Origin: a virus
Length of the DNA: 51,194 bases
Virus record (IMG/VR): IMGVR_UViG_3300037488_001108
Span: 1 to 51,194 of that record
Strand: one strand, 5' to 3'
A program made the position numbers and the translations under genes. Below, piece after piece: positions 39,547-49,780 of the stretch (position 1 is its first letter; each line of letters opens with the position of its first letter). Under the pieces are notes generated by a model. The model saw only the letters and a program-made list of their open reading frames with translations, made no database searches and was not told where the DNA came from.

Positions 39547-42500
39547 ATGAACGAGCAATATTTTCAAGACTTATATGCTTTGATAAAAGGAAAAGATTCT
39601 TCTTATGAAGGAAGATACTCTTATGACCAATTCAAAACAAAAATTCAAGATGAAGCTTATGCTGAACAAATGCATAATTGGCTTTCAAAGAGAGACGAGT
39701 CTTTTAAGAATAAATCTTTAGAGGCATTTGTTGGAGAGGTAAAAGGTGTTTCTACAAAAACAAAACCTGTTGCAGCTCAAAAAAAAAAGTTTTCATTGGA
39801 CTCAGAAGAGCGTCAACAGAAAGAAGCAGCTTCTACGGGATTGTCATTGGGAGGTGGTTCTTCGGCTACTCAACCTACTAAAAGAACAGCCTCAACTTTT
39901 GGAGATGAGGTAAGAGAGGCAATGCCTCAAATGAGAACTCTTACTGCGGCTGATTTAAAAGGTGTAAACTTTAAGAAAACAGACCAACAAAGATTTATTG
40001 AAGAGCAACAGAGAAAATTCAAAGAATCTGTTGCTATGAAGCAAGAAACAAAAAGAAGACAAGGATTAGATGCTGTAGAAGAAGCTAAACAACAGAAAGA
40101 AAAAAAGTCTTTAAATAAAGTAGCGAAATCAGTTCCTGAGTTTTTAAAATCACTTAATGCAATAGACTCTAATCTTACAGCAAAAACTGAAGAAGAAGCT
40201 ATAGTTACATTAAGAACTAAGTTTGCTAAGTTTGGAATTAACTTTGAAGAAACCGGTTTTGGTACTGACAAGATTATTGCTAAAACTTTAGATGGTAAAA
40301 AATCTATAGAAATTGACTTAGACAATTGGAGTTCAGGAGGGGATGTAGAAGCCTCGAATAAATTAAAATCATTTATAAGTGATAACGCTGTTCCTATAAA
40401 CGCACCTATAACAGGGGATTTATTGACGAAATCAGTTCAAGCACAAAAACTTCGTAAAAATGGTAGATTAAATCCTGATGGAACTTTATCTACTGTTAAG
40501 TTTACCTCTTTTGAAGAAGATGGCAAGTACAAAGTTATACCTACTTTATTTCCTAAAGACCCAAACAATTATTCTTCGGACCCAAAAACTTGGGAAGAAC
40601 TTCCATTTAAAGAAGCCATTAAAAGAGCAAAAGAAAGAGGAGAAGTTTTTGACTTCAACACAGACAAAGAAGCAAAGGCTTTTGCTAAGGGCTCTTGGAA
40701 AGATGTTAGTAAAATAGATGTTGAAGCTGATAAATTCTATAAATCACGTGGCGTTGATTATATGTCTAATAAAAAGACATACGATGAGTATATCAAAGTT
40801 AGAGATATGGTTGACTTCTTACAAGAAGGAGATGGAGGAAGTGCTGAAGCAAAAAAATACCCAAATCTTGTTATTAACGGTAAAATGCGTTTAGATGCTG
40901 ATAAATTATTAGAAAAATATAAGAAACAAGAGGAAGTATTACGAGGACAAGTTTTTGATTCAGGATTTATTAATGAAGGAAAAATTGAAAAAACAAGAGA
41001 AGACTTTGACCTTTATTTAGATAAAAAATCAAATTTAGTAGCACAAGAAGCTGCAAAAATAAACAATAAAGCGAAACAAGAAAAAGCAATAGTAGATGAG
41101 CAATCTATAAAGTTTTTCAATATTCCTATTGATAAACTTCCTTCTTACCAACCTAAAAACGATAGAGAGCAGTTTCAGAAAAGCAACCTTATAAAACAAT
41201 ATCAGGAAGTTAAACTAACTCAAAACTACGCTGCAAAAAAATACGAAGATGCTAAAACATATTTTGATGCAAAAATAAACAAACAAATACAGGGGGAGTT
41301 TGATGATAATTGGTCAGGATTCTCTAACGCTGTAAGCGATGCCTACAAAAATGGTAAAGCAGCACAACAAATATTAGCTTTTACATTAGGAATAAAAGAT
41401 GTAGATAGTAAAACAGATAAAGAAGAAGCCTCTCGAATTATTGTTGATAATCTAACTAATCAATCAGGTAAAACAAGTAGAGTAATGTCTCGTTGGCAAC
41501 AAGCCTCAGGAGTAGCAGAATCATTTGATGCATTTTTAGATAACCCTTTTGAATTGGCTTTGACTTTGGCAGGAACAAGTCTTAGTCAAATATTACCTTA
41601 CGGTATGAAGATAGTAGCCGGTACTACAGCGGTTGGAACAGGAACAGGAGCCGCTATTGGAGCAACAGGTTTTCTTGCGGGTCCAACAGGTATCGTATCT
41701 ACTCCTGCCGGAGCTATTACAGGAGGAGTTCAAGGTTTTAGAGTAGGTATGGCAGCTACGAGTTTTGCTATGGAATATACAAATTCTGTACTTGATGTAA
41801 TGAGAGAAAAAGGTTATGATGTAAATGACCCTAATCAAGTTGCAGAAGGTCTTAGCAATCAATCAGTATGGGATGAAGGAGGTAAAAGAGGTCTTGAAAG
41901 AGGTCTTCCAATTGCAATAGTTGACTATTTATCAGCAGGTCTTGCAGGTAAAGTATTTAAACCAACAAGTGTACTTGCAAGTACAACAAGAAAAGTAGGC
42001 ACTCAGATAGCGGAACGTGCTGTATTTGACCCTTTAGCAGAAGCTACAGGAGAACTTGCTGCACAAGTGAATGCAGGTCAAGAAATTGATTGGAAGGAAA
42101 TTTCTGCTGAGGCATTAGGAGGTATAGGGAATAACAGCTCTAATATGGCTATCAATACTTACAGAGGAATTAAAAACAACTCAAATATAGAAATAGCAAA
42201 TAAACTTACTGATGTGAGTTTTGTAGGCACAGAGTCAGCTTCTGATTCAAGAATATCATCTTGGGCTAATAATATGCACCAACTTGGTAAAATTGATGCT
42301 GATATGAACCAAAGAATACAAGAGAACGTAGGTTTAAAAAGAGATGCAAGAGAGGCTTTGTCTGTAGGAGAAAACAAAAATAAAATCAAACCTACCGTAT
42401 TGGCAAGAACTATGGAGTTGATGTCAGCTAAAGAAGAGCTTACCTCATCAACTAATAGAAGAGAAATATATTCAGACAAGATAAAAGAAATAAATCAAGA

Positions 42501-45500
42501 GTTAGCAGTTATTGCTGAAACAAAAGAGTTAGCTCCTGAAGAGGCTTCAGTTGACCTAAGCAAAACTTTAGGAACAACTAAGAAAGGAATTGCTCAATAT
42601 ATGATTGATGGTGTAAGATATACCAAAGAACAATTTGTTGAGAAGACTGAGGGTATGACTGCAAGAAGACTTTTACGTTCTGCACTTGGTGTAAAAAATG
42701 ACGAAGAGACAGGAGTAAAAGTACAGGAGATTATAAAAGAGAAAACAAACTCTCAGCTATCGGCAGACGAGTTGACTTCCCTTTTAGACTTAGAAGAAGA
42801 TGAAGATGTTGTCGAAACGCCAACCGAAAGTTCGACTTCTGAAACTATCATCAATACAACAGCACAACCTGCTGTAGATTTAGACTTAACAGTTCCTGAA
42901 AACAAAGACAATATTATTGTTGCTGATTCATCTAATGGATTTATTTTAGTTGACTCAGATACCAATACCCCTATTGAAGTTTTCAATGATAATGCAGGAG
43001 AAAACTCAGGTATCTCTAAGCCATACGCTACTCAAGAAGAAGCACAGGCAAGGATAGAAGAGCTTAAAGCAGAACCTGCTCAAGAAATAAATTTAGGAAT
43101 AGATATTCCTGAGAATCCATTAATGGATGTATCAAGTACATCAACTGCCTTAGGAAATGCTTATTATGAAGAAAGAAAGTATGATGAATACAAAGAAATT
43201 AGAAAAATAGCAGGGGTAAAGGATACAGGTACGTTTACTGAAATTTCAAAAGCATATCACGAAGCTAAGGTAGATGGAAGCAATCCTGAATTAGTAAAAG
43301 CAGTAGAAAATTTATTAGTGTCTTCAAAGACACAGCCAATATCTCAAGAGGACTTAGAGATAACTGAAAGCGAAGATGGATTTAAGATTTTTAATAATAA
43401 AACCAATCTTTATGAAGAAGGAACAGATGAGCAAGGTATTGCACCATCTTATGCTACAAGAGAAGAGGCACAAACTAAATTAGATGAAATAGTGTCTTCA
43501 AAGACACAACCAACAACTCAAACTCAAACAAATGAAACAACAACAGAACAACCAACAGGACCTGTCGCAGGCAACAGACTCTTCAACAAGCCTCTCACGG
43601 AGGTTAAGAAAATCGCTGATAGATATTACGAAAGAGTTTTTGGAAGAAAAAGAGCCGAGTTCAACGGAACAAGAAAACTTGACAAAGAAAGAGCAAAACG
43701 TATAAGCGATGCCTTCAAAGAAATGAAGCACGACCCTAACAATCCTGAAGTTAAAGCAGCTTATGAGGCTTTGGCAAAAGAAACTCTTGACCAATATCAA
43801 GACTTTTTAGATGCAGGATATAGAGTCGAAATAAATAATGAGGAGCCATACGCTAACTCTGAAGAGGTAATTGAAGACCTTAGAAAAAATAAGAGAATTA
43901 AAATATTCTCTACTGAGTCAGGATTTGGAACCCATAAGATTAGTAAGATTCAAAGAAGAGAAAATCCTTTACTTAGAGATTCAGGATTTAAAGATGTAAA
44001 TGGTAAAGAATTACTTATCAATGATGTGTTCCGTGCTGTTCACGATTTCTTTGGACACGCAGAATTAGGAAACTCTTTTGGACCTATAGGGGAAGAGAAT
44101 GCTTGGAATGTACACGCAAGAATGTACTCTGACCTTGCACGTAAAGCTGTTACCACTGAAACACGTGGTCAAAACTCTTTTGTAAACTTCTCAGGAATAA
44201 ACGAAGAGGTTGATGCTATGAGAGCAGAAGCTCGTAAATTACGTGAAGCAGGAGACGAACAAGGTGCTCAAGAGATAGTAAATGAAATTTACAATAAAAC
44301 AGAATTTGCGTATCAAAAAGTTGGAATACTTCCTGAGGAGTTCCATAATTTTGATGTTGAAGACGAAGGAGATACTAACTTAAATCCACAGGGATTAAAT
44401 ATTAGAGAAGAAGTTGCACCTGAAGAATTAGGCACTCAAGGATTGTCCGAAGCTGAACTTTCGGGATATGACCGAATGATGGGGATAGTTGATGGTATAA
44501 CTCAAAAGGTGCTTAAAGAAAGAGGAGGAACAAATGAAAGGGCATTTCAAGCAGCTCTTGATTATCTTCAACAAGACTCTAAAGTTTACGAGAATGCCAC
44601 AGATGTTCAGAGAGAGGCTTTGGTTCGCCAATTGCGTAATCAATTTGGTATTAAAGAAAAGAGAGCTCCTTCAGCAGCAAGAATACTTGGTAAGTTGAAA
44701 GACATTAGAAAGGTAATAATGACTGAAAGAGTTGCACTTAATAAGCAATTTAAAGACCAAATTAGAGGTGGTAAATATGCTGTGAAGGCTGTTAAAGAAG
44801 CTACTAAAGAACTAATAAAAGAGGTAAGAGAACTAAGAAAGTCAGGTAAAATAAACAAGATTCAAGAGCAAGCCATTCTTAATAGATTAGGAAATACAAA
44901 TGTGCTTAGTGAAAAATCTACAAGAAGATTTATTGAATATGCAACAAAGGTATATAACAATGCTGACTACGCTCAGAAGTTAACTGATGCTCAAAAATTA
45001 AGAAAGAAAATCAGAAGTTTATCTCGTGATAAAACAAAAGATGCTAACCTACGTGATTTAGCTGCTAAATTTGGAAAATTAGACCCCTCTATTGCAAAAA
45101 GCATTGAAGTCTATAATGATATGGCGACTAAAATAAAAGATGCTGTAGATGGCTCTAAAATAAGCGGTCAGAAAGTAAGGTTTGCAAATACAGTAAACAT
45201 TCAAGATGCCACTGAATATATTAATGTAGAAGAGAAATCTCAAGCAGATATAATCCGTGATGAAAGAATTGCTGATTTACAAGACTTGATGGGGGTAGAT
45301 GCTTCTGCCTTTACTGAGGCTGAAATGATGGCTCTGTTGGAGGAAGATAAACCAATGACAGATAAAAACGAGGGCATAGTAAGAGATACCATCAACACAG
45401 CTTTTGAGATTTATTCTGCAATGATACAGAACAGTATCGATACCGGAGTAGATGCGTTCACAGGGGAAGATGTTGAATATACTAAGAGAGAGAAAGAAAT

Positions 45501-48435
45501 TATCTCTAAGTTTATGGCTATGGACCCTAAAAATATGACTACTAAAAATGCTCTTGCAGCAGTTGATGCACTTGCTAACTTCATAGAGAACAAGTCAACA
45601 GCTTCTATGGATGCTGTTACAGCTACATACGAAGGAGACCAAAACGCTAAAATTGTTTTAAGAAAAGGAATTAAAGCTATTCAACTTAAAAAATATTTTT
45701 CTAAGCAACTTGGTAGAACTTTCGCAGAACAAACTACCAACTTAAATATTGTTTTTGAAAAAATGTTTAAAGGGTTTAATCGTGGTGGTGTAGTTCAAGA
45801 TTTGATGGGATTAACAAAATTGATTAACAAAAAAGCATTTGCACAAACCCAATCAAATAACATTATAAATGATTACGTTAAGGCGTTTTACAATAAAGAT
45901 GTGAGACCAAACGGACAGAAGTTTAATACAGCAGAGAATAATACCGAAAGAGGTATGGCTGCGTTTATGCTTAGAAATGTTATTGGAACTGAGCAAGAAA
46001 TGCAAATCGAGTTCGGAAGAAGAAAAGGATTAATAGAGCAATCTATCGCAGCTTTAAGAAAAGGAAACGAACAAGAGCAAAAGAAAGCAGAGCTATACCA
46101 AAAGGTGTATGAGAAGGTAATTGGTAATTCAGCAGATATTCAAGACATAAAAGACAATACTGACCCTAAAAACTTAGAGGCTATTGACTTTTGGCACAAA
46201 CAATGGGATAATCAATTTGATAGATTGTCAGATGTAGCTCTTAATGTTTATAACAAAACTTTAGATAGAGACTTAAATTACTCTCCTGATAAATACGTTA
46301 GAATGGATAGTGCTCCACAAGATGTTGATTTAACAAATAGCGATTCAGCATTTATAAATAATACAAATGGTGTATTGTACAATAAAAAAACAGGAGTATT
46401 AGAAGATACGACAGGTACAAAAAATCTTCCAATGAATGCGAAGAAAGATGTATTGAGTTATATTGACTTATCTTTTGATAAAAACAACTCTAACTCTATG
46501 TACGATGCCCTTGTAGATATTGAGACCGCAGCCCCAATTAGACAAGTACAGGCATTTTTAAATTCTGATAGCTTTAGTAAAATAGTTCCAAATCCTGAGG
46601 ATGCAAAACTACTTACGAATAGAGTTCAACTATACGTTGCTAACACAAGAAATAAAAATCCATACTCAAATGACGAGCTTTCTAAGGCAGTCAGAAGATT
46701 AAATAAAATAGCAACCCTTGGTGTTGGACAAGCATTAGGAGGACCGACTCAGGTCTTCAAACAGTTTGTTCCGGTAGCTATGAACACTTGGGTAAATGCG
46801 GGAACTTTTAGTTTAACAGCATCTTATAACTCTGATTTTAATAATTGGATTTCTCAGTCAGGATATGCCATTGCTAATAGAGGTATTGAGTCTCAAGCAG
46901 AAGTTGAATCAATCAACAAGTTAATTGAAGAAGCAGCAAACTCTAATGCAAAAAAAGCAATGGAGCTTATTGAAGAGGCAAATAGAAAATGGTTAAAAAC
47001 ATTCTTAGTTAGACCCGATGTTGCAGTAGCGAGAGCTTCTTTCAAGGCTTACTATGAAAAATCTTTGAAGCAACAAGGCAAAGACTATAAGAATATTGAC
47101 TACTCTAACCATCCGTTAAATGAGACAGCAGCAAACTATGCTCAAAGAATGGTAGATAGACAGCAAAACGTATCTGACCACGATTTAGCAGGAAGTTTAT
47201 TTTCTTCTAAAGAAACAGGTAAGCAAGTGCTTACTAAAATATTTATGGCTTTTGCAAGTTTCAGGATGAACCAAGCATCAAGATTAGGTGCTGACCTTTC
47301 AACATTAGGATATTGGGGAGTTTCTACTAAAGAAGACAAGGTTATTGCAGCAAGGTCTTTAGCGGGTTACGCAGCGGAGATGGCTACTTTTAGAATGATG
47401 TCAGCAGGAATTACTATACTAACAGGTTATGCCGCTGCATCTATGATGGGTAAAGGAGAAACTGAAGATGAAGAAGATAAAAGAATTGATGGGGTATTAA
47501 AAGGTCAAGCTACATCTGTAGTTACAGATATTTTTTCTCCTCTACCTATTCTTGATAAACTTGTTCAAACAGGAGCTGCAAATTTCTTAGCAGAGGTTCA
47601 GGATGCTTTAGATATGGATGAAGAAGATAGATTGTCTTTGTACTCAGCCAAGCCTGAGGAGTTTATAAAATACCTTGGGATGTATGGTATAGCTCCTGAT
47701 AGAGCTATGCAATTTTTCGGAATGGTAAAATTATGGGCTACAGGAAAATATAAAGATGATTTTAATAAAGAACACGAAATATCTGAACAAGATAGAAAAG
47801 CAGTAGGAGTTTTATTAGGTCCTGCTTTCTTGACAAATATTGGAATACTCCCTCCCGAAGTAGCAGGTGCTATCAGAGGCTCTATAAAAATGGCTAAGAA
47901 GAGCCAAACATCATACGAGGACAAACAAGCTAAAGAGGATAAGAGGATTAAGAAAGAAGAAGAAGATGCTCAAGAAGTAAAAATACTTGAGGAAATAAGT
48001 ATGGATACCTCAGACCCTGAAAAACTTTCTTTAATACAAGACCAAATTAGAAGACTTTCTAATGAATCAGAAATTGAAGCTGACCAAAGAAAAGCAAGGA
48101 ACAAAGAAATAAAGGAGGAAAAAGCTAAGCTTTTAGGAGAATACGCCAACGAAACTCAAATGAAAAGGTATGACCGAGCACTGTGGGAAGAAACTTTTGG
48201 AGAAAACTCTGAATGGTATAATGAATACAGAGAAGAAAAGTTACTTCAAAAAGAAGTAGATGATGCAACGCAAAAAATTGAAGATGAAAAGAGAAATTAC
48301 ACTCCTGTAGGCAAAGAAAAATATCAGTTCGGACCTCAAAGTAAAAAATCTAAAAGTAAAAAATTTGGATTTGGACCTCAAAGTTTTAATAGCCAAGACT
48401 CAGATAGTGATTATAAATTCGGACCTCAGAAATAA
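39547..48435 (+). CDS. Giant polyvalent ejection protein (2962 aa)
   Basis: At 8.9 kb the largest gene. In order: an N-terminal helical region; a domain with LNPDGTLSTVKFTSFEEDGK at about 308-390, common in phage polyvalent proteins; a Gly-rich hydrophobic stretch (about 685-730); two YATxEEAQ modules (about 1125-1172 and 1272-1312); a domain with FRAVHDFFGHAELG and TTETRGQNSFVNFSG (about 1490-1550) seen in large phage polyvalent proteins; long helical regions; a further hydrophobic segment near 2620; and an FGPQ-repeat tail (three copies). It is the gp16-like or crAss-cargo-like ejection protein by position. No polymerase or muramidase motif was found. Confidence 0.75.
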   Translation: MNEQYFQDLYALIKGKDSSYEGRYSYDQFKTKIQDEAYAEQMHNWLSKRDESFKNKSLEAFVGEVKGVSTKTKPVAAQKKKFSLDSEERQQKEAASTGLSLGGGSSATQPTKRTASTFGDEVREAMPQMRTLTAADLKGVNFKKTDQQRFIEEQQRKFKESVAMKQETKRRQGLDAVEEAKQQKEKKSLNKVAKSVPEFLKSLNAIDSNLTAKTEEEAIVTLRTKFAKFGINFEETGFGTDKIIAKTLDGKKSIEIDLDNWSSGGDVEASNKLKSFISDNAVPINAPITGDLLTKSVQAQKLRKNGRLNPDGTLSTVKFTSFEEDGKYKVIPTLFPKDPNNYSSDPKTWEELPFKEAIKRAKERGEVFDFNTDKEAKAFAKGSWKDVSKIDVEADKFYKSRGVDYMSNKKTYDEYIKVRDMVDFLQEGDGGSAEAKKYPNLVINGKMRLDADKLLEKYKKQEEVLRGQVFDSGFINEGKIEKTREDFDLYLDKKSNLVAQEAAKINNKAKQEKAIVDEQSIKFFNIPIDKLPSYQPKNDREQFQKSNLIKQYQEVKLTQNYAAKKYEDAKTYFDAKINKQIQGEFDDNWSGFSNAVSDAYKNGKAAQQILAFTLGIKDVDSKTDKEEASRIIVDNLTNQSGKTSRVMSRWQQASGVAESFDAFLDNPFELALTLAGTSLSQILPYGMKIVAGTTAVGTGTGAAIGATGFLAGPTGIVSTPAGAITGGVQGFRVGMAATSFAMEYTNSVLDVMREKGYDVNDPNQVAEGLSNQSVWDEGGKRGLERGLPIAIVDYLSAGLAGKVFKPTSVLASTTRKVGTQIAERAVFDPLAEATGELAAQVNAGQEIDWKEISAEALGGIGNNSSNMAINTYRGIKNNSNIEIANKLTDVSFVGTESASDSRISSWANNMHQLGKIDADMNQRIQENVGLKRDAREALSVGENKNKIKPTVLARTMELMSAKEELTSSTNRREIYSDKIKEINQELAVIAETKELAPEEASVDLSKTLGTTKKGIAQYMIDGVRYTKEQFVEKTEGMTARRLLRSALGVKNDEETGVKVQEIIKEKTNSQLSADELTSLLDLEEDEDVVETPTESSTSETIINTTAQPAVDLDLTVPENKDNIIVADSSNGFILVDSDTNTPIEVFNDNAGENSGISKPYATQEEAQARIEELKAEPAQEINLGIDIPENPLMDVSSTSTALGNAYYEERKYDEYKEIRKIAGVKDTGTFTEISKAYHEAKVDGSNPELVKAVENLLVSSKTQPISQEDLEITESEDGFKIFNNKTNLYEEGTDEQGIAPSYATREEAQTKLDEIVSSKTQPTTQTQTNETTTEQPTGPVAGNRLFNKPLTEVKKIADRYYERVFGRKRAEFNGTRKLDKERAKRISDAFKEMKHDPNNPEVKAAYEALAKETLDQYQDFLDAGYRVEINNEEPYANSEEVIEDLRKNKRIKIFSTESGFGTHKISKIQRRENPLLRDSGFKDVNGKELLINDVFRAVHDFFGHAELGNSFGPIGEENAWNVHARMYSDLARKAVTTETRGQNSFVNFSGINEEVDAMRAEARKLREAGDEQGAQEIVNEIYNKTEFAYQKVGILPEEFHNFDVEDEGDTNLNPQGLNIREEVAPEELGTQGLSEAELSGYDRMMGIVDGITQKVLKERGGTNERAFQAALDYLQQDSKVYENATDVQREALVRQLRNQFGIKEKRAPSAARILGKLKDIRKVIMTERVALNKQFKDQIRGGKYAVKAVKEATKELIKEVRELRKSGKINKIQEQAILNRLGNTNVLSEKSTRRFIEYATKVYNNADYAQKLTDAQKLRKKIRSLSRDKTKDANLRDLAAKFGKLDPSIAKSIEVYNDMATKIKDAVDGSKISGQKVRFANTVNIQDATEYINVEEKSQADIIRDERIADLQDLMGVDASAFTEAEMMALLEEDKPMTDKNEGIVRDTINTAFEIYSAMIQNSIDTGVDAFTGEDVEYTKREKEIISKFMAMDPKNMTTKNALAAVDALANFIENKSTASMDAVTATYEGDQNAKIVLRKGIKAIQLKKYFSKQLGRTFAEQTTNLNIVFEKMFKGFNRGGVVQDLMGLTKLINKKAFAQTQSNNIINDYVKAFYNKDVRPNGQKFNTAENNTERGMAAFMLRNVIGTEQEMQIEFGRRKGLIEQSIAALRKGNEQEQKKAELYQKVYEKVIGNSADIQDIKDNTDPKNLEAIDFWHKQWDNQFDRLSDVALNVYNKTLDRDLNYSPDKYVRMDSAPQDVDLTNSDSAFINNTNGVLYNKKTGVLEDTTGTKNLPMNAKKDVLSYIDLSFDKNNSNSMYDALVDIETAAPIRQVQAFLNSDSFSKIVPNPEDAKLLTNRVQLYVANTRNKNPYSNDELSKAVRRLNKIATLGVGQALGGPTQVFKQFVPVAMNTWVNAGTFSLTASYNSDFNNWISQSGYAIANRGIESQAEVESINKLIEEAANSNAKKAMELIEEANRKWLKTFLVRPDVAVARASFKAYYEKSLKQQGKDYKNIDYSNHPLNETAANYAQRMVDRQQNVSDHDLAGSLFSSKETGKQVLTKIFMAFASFRMNQASRLGADLSTLGYWGVSTKEDKVIAARSLAGYAAEMATFRMMSAGITILTGYAAASMMGKGETEDEEDKRIDGVLKGQATSVVTDIFSPLPILDKLVQTGAANFLAEVQDALDMDEEDRLSLYSAKPEEFIKYLGMYGIAPDRAMQFFGMVKLWATGKYKDDFNKEHEISEQDRKAVGVLLGPAFLTNIGILPPEVAGAIRGSIKMAKKSQTSYEDKQAKEDKRIKKEEEDAQEVKILEEISMDTSDPEKLSLIQDQIRRLSNESEIEADQRKARNKEIKEEKAKLLGEYANETQMKRYDRALWEETFGENSEWYNEYREEKLLQKEVDDATQKIEDEKRNYTPVGKEKYQFGPQSKKSKSKKFGFGPQSFNSQDSDSDYKFGPQK
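43318..43333. repeat. Dispersed palindrome, copy 7
   Basis: GTGTCTTCAAAGACAC inside the giant gene, read as V-S-S-K-T-Q, 158 bp before copy 8. Confidence 0.9.
43492..43507. repeat. Dispersed palindrome, copy 8
   Basis: GTGTCTTCAAAGACAC, same phase and same peptide (VSSKTQP) as copy 7. The two bracket one YATxEEAQ module. Confidence 0.9.
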
Positions 48436-48849
48436 TTATACGAACCGAATATACTTTAGAGCTTTTTGTTTATCATAATAAATCATTAGCTCATCATCAT
48501 TAGAGGAGTTATCACGTGGGGGTCTTCCTCCCCACTTGATTTCTCCTTTTAATTTATCAATCTTTCCGTAAATTATACCATCTTCACACGACCATATTAT
48601 TACGGGATTAAGTCTTTTATCTACTAACTTTACAGCTTTTCTTGCTGCTACAGGTAAAGGGTATGCATTGTGCATAGTTCTTATTCTACCTTTTACCTCA
48701 GCGTATGCAATTAACTTACCTGCTTTATCAAAGACTTTGTAATCAATGTCGTATGGGTCGAGTTTTTGAAACGAACCTCCAAAAGTATTTACGAATGTAG
48801 TTATTGCTTTGTGTTCTCTTTTTAAATCTTGTTCTGTTTCAAAAGTCAT
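48436..48849 (-). CDS. Putative PD-(D/E)XK nuclease (137 aa)
   Basis: D-x(n)-ExK is visible: D36 in DIDYKVF and E51-V-K53 in AYAEVKGR, in the beta-strand context of a PD-(D/E)XK endonuclease core. It would act on DNA in replication or recombination. Its stop and that of the giant gene touch back to back (TAA then TTA) with no spacer. The motif is short, so the family call is moderate. Confidence 0.65.
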   Translation of the reverse strand: MTFETEQDLKREHKAITTFVNTFGGSFQKLDPYDIDYKVFDKAGKLIAYAEVKGRIRTMHNAYPLPVAARKAVKLVDKRLNPVIIWSCEDGIIYGKIDKLKGEIKWGGRPPRDNSSNDDELMIYYDKQKALKYIRFV

Positions 48850-49033
48850 CTTCTTCTGTTGATTTTAGTATGCATCTTAATTCCATAATTAGAAACTGTG
48901 CTTCTTTTCTAACTAACTTAAAATCACGGTCAACCAAGCCTTCATAGATACTATCTAATAGCGAATGGTATTCATTTGTTCGATACGCAATTCGGGAAGC
49001 TCTCTCGTCTTCACTATCTTTCTCTTGGTCCAT
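48839..49033 (-). CDS. Small acidic hypothetical protein (64 aa)
   Basis: Starts MDQEKDSEDERASRIAYRTNE and is helical and acidic; ends STEEDDF. It overlaps the nuclease-like gene by 11 nt. Function is unknown. Confidence 0.55.
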   Translation of the reverse strand: MDQEKDSEDERASRIAYRTNEYHSLLDSIYEGLVDRDFKLVRKEAQFLIMELRCILKSTEEDDF

Positions 49034-49042
49034 ACATTACTT

Positions 49043-49537
49043 TTACTTGTTAAACAATTGTAGTATATGATGTTTGCATTCGTAAGAATTTGGCAAACGA
49101 CCTGTTCTTTCTTCATAGTTCTGAATATAATTGAAAAACTCATCTAAAAGTTTTTCTTTAATTGCTACAGCTTCTTGAAGTTCGTTTGCTAATCTTACCA
49201 CAGTTACATATATATCTACATCTTTTTTTACTTGGTCTTTAATAGATTTTCTTTTTTTAATAAAAATATTTTTGCAAGCAACATATTTATCTCTTAGTAT
49301 TTGGTCATAAGTTAGTAAGTACTCTATGTTTTTTACATAATGGATTATAGTAGCGTGATTTTTATTTATTGTCTCTCCTATTAATTCGTAGCTATATCCA
49401 CTATCTCTTAGAATTTTAGAGTAAACTTTACGGGCATCAACTACTCCTCTTTTACTATCTTTAACTTCTATGTCAACTAAAAAAACATCGTTAACTATTT
49501 TCTTGAGCTCGTCTATTTCTTCTTGTCTTGATTGCAT
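49043..49537 (-). CDS. DnaA domain IV-like DNA-binding protein (164 aa)
   Basis: Residues 34-75 (DARKVYSKILRDSGYSYELI, then GETINKNHATIIHYVKNIE) match the DnaA domain IV pattern, including the HATIIHYVKxIE signature (DHTTVLHAVRKIE in bacteria). The AAA+ domain is absent, so it is a stand-alone origin-binding-type domain with a C-terminal helical extension. It may bind a DnaA-box-like site and act in replication or regulation. Confidence 0.78.
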   Translation of the reverse strand: MQSRQEEIDELKKIVNDVFLVDIEVKDSKRGVVDARKVYSKILRDSGYSYELIGETINKNHATIIHYVKNIEYLLTYDQILRDKYVACKNIFIKKRKSIKDQVKKDVDIYVTVVRLANELQEAVAIKEKLLDEFFNYIQNYEERTGRLPNSYECKHHILQLFNK

Positions 49538-49776
49538 AATGGTTTATAAATTTCAGCTTTTATACCGTGTTCTTTAAGTTCTTTTATTCTAAAATCTTGT
49601 AGGGGAGATGTTTTCCCATTTGGGGCTTTGACCTCAAAAAACTCAACATCTGAGTTAGGAGGAATAGCTATAAGGTCAGGAATACCATTCTTGTTGGTCT
49701 TAATCAACTTGATAACATAATATCCCTGAGCCTCGAGTTCCTTAATTTTTTTCGATTGTATTTGACTTTCCTTCAT
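49513..49776 (-). CDS. VRR-NUC domain nuclease (87 aa)
   Basis: VRR-NUC core: NGIPDLIAI (D34) and FFEVKAPNGKTSPLQ (E48, K50), the metal-binding residues of this nuclease family. Stand-alone phage VRR-NUC proteins are usually about this size and act on DNA junctions or ends. It overlaps the DnaA-like gene by 25 nt. Confidence 0.85.
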   Translation of the reverse strand: MKESQIQSKKIKELEAQGYYVIKLIKTNKNGIPDLIAIPPNSDVEFFEVKAPNGKTSPLQDFRIKELKEHGIKAEIYKPLCNQDKKK

Positions 49777-49780
49777 TTAC

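Noticed and set aside
41593-41862. Cys/Ser-rich minus-strand open frame
   Set aside because: Antisense to the Gly/Thr-rich hydrophobic stretch of the giant gene; no independent support.
39547-48435. Virion RNA polymerase or muramidase in the giant protein
   Set aside because: No DxDGD-type or other polymerase motif and no lysozyme-like catalytic pattern was seen.
48430-48441. Possible bidirectional terminator at the tail-to-tail junction
   Set aside because: The two stop codons simply abut (TAA, TTA); no hairpin or T-tract is present.
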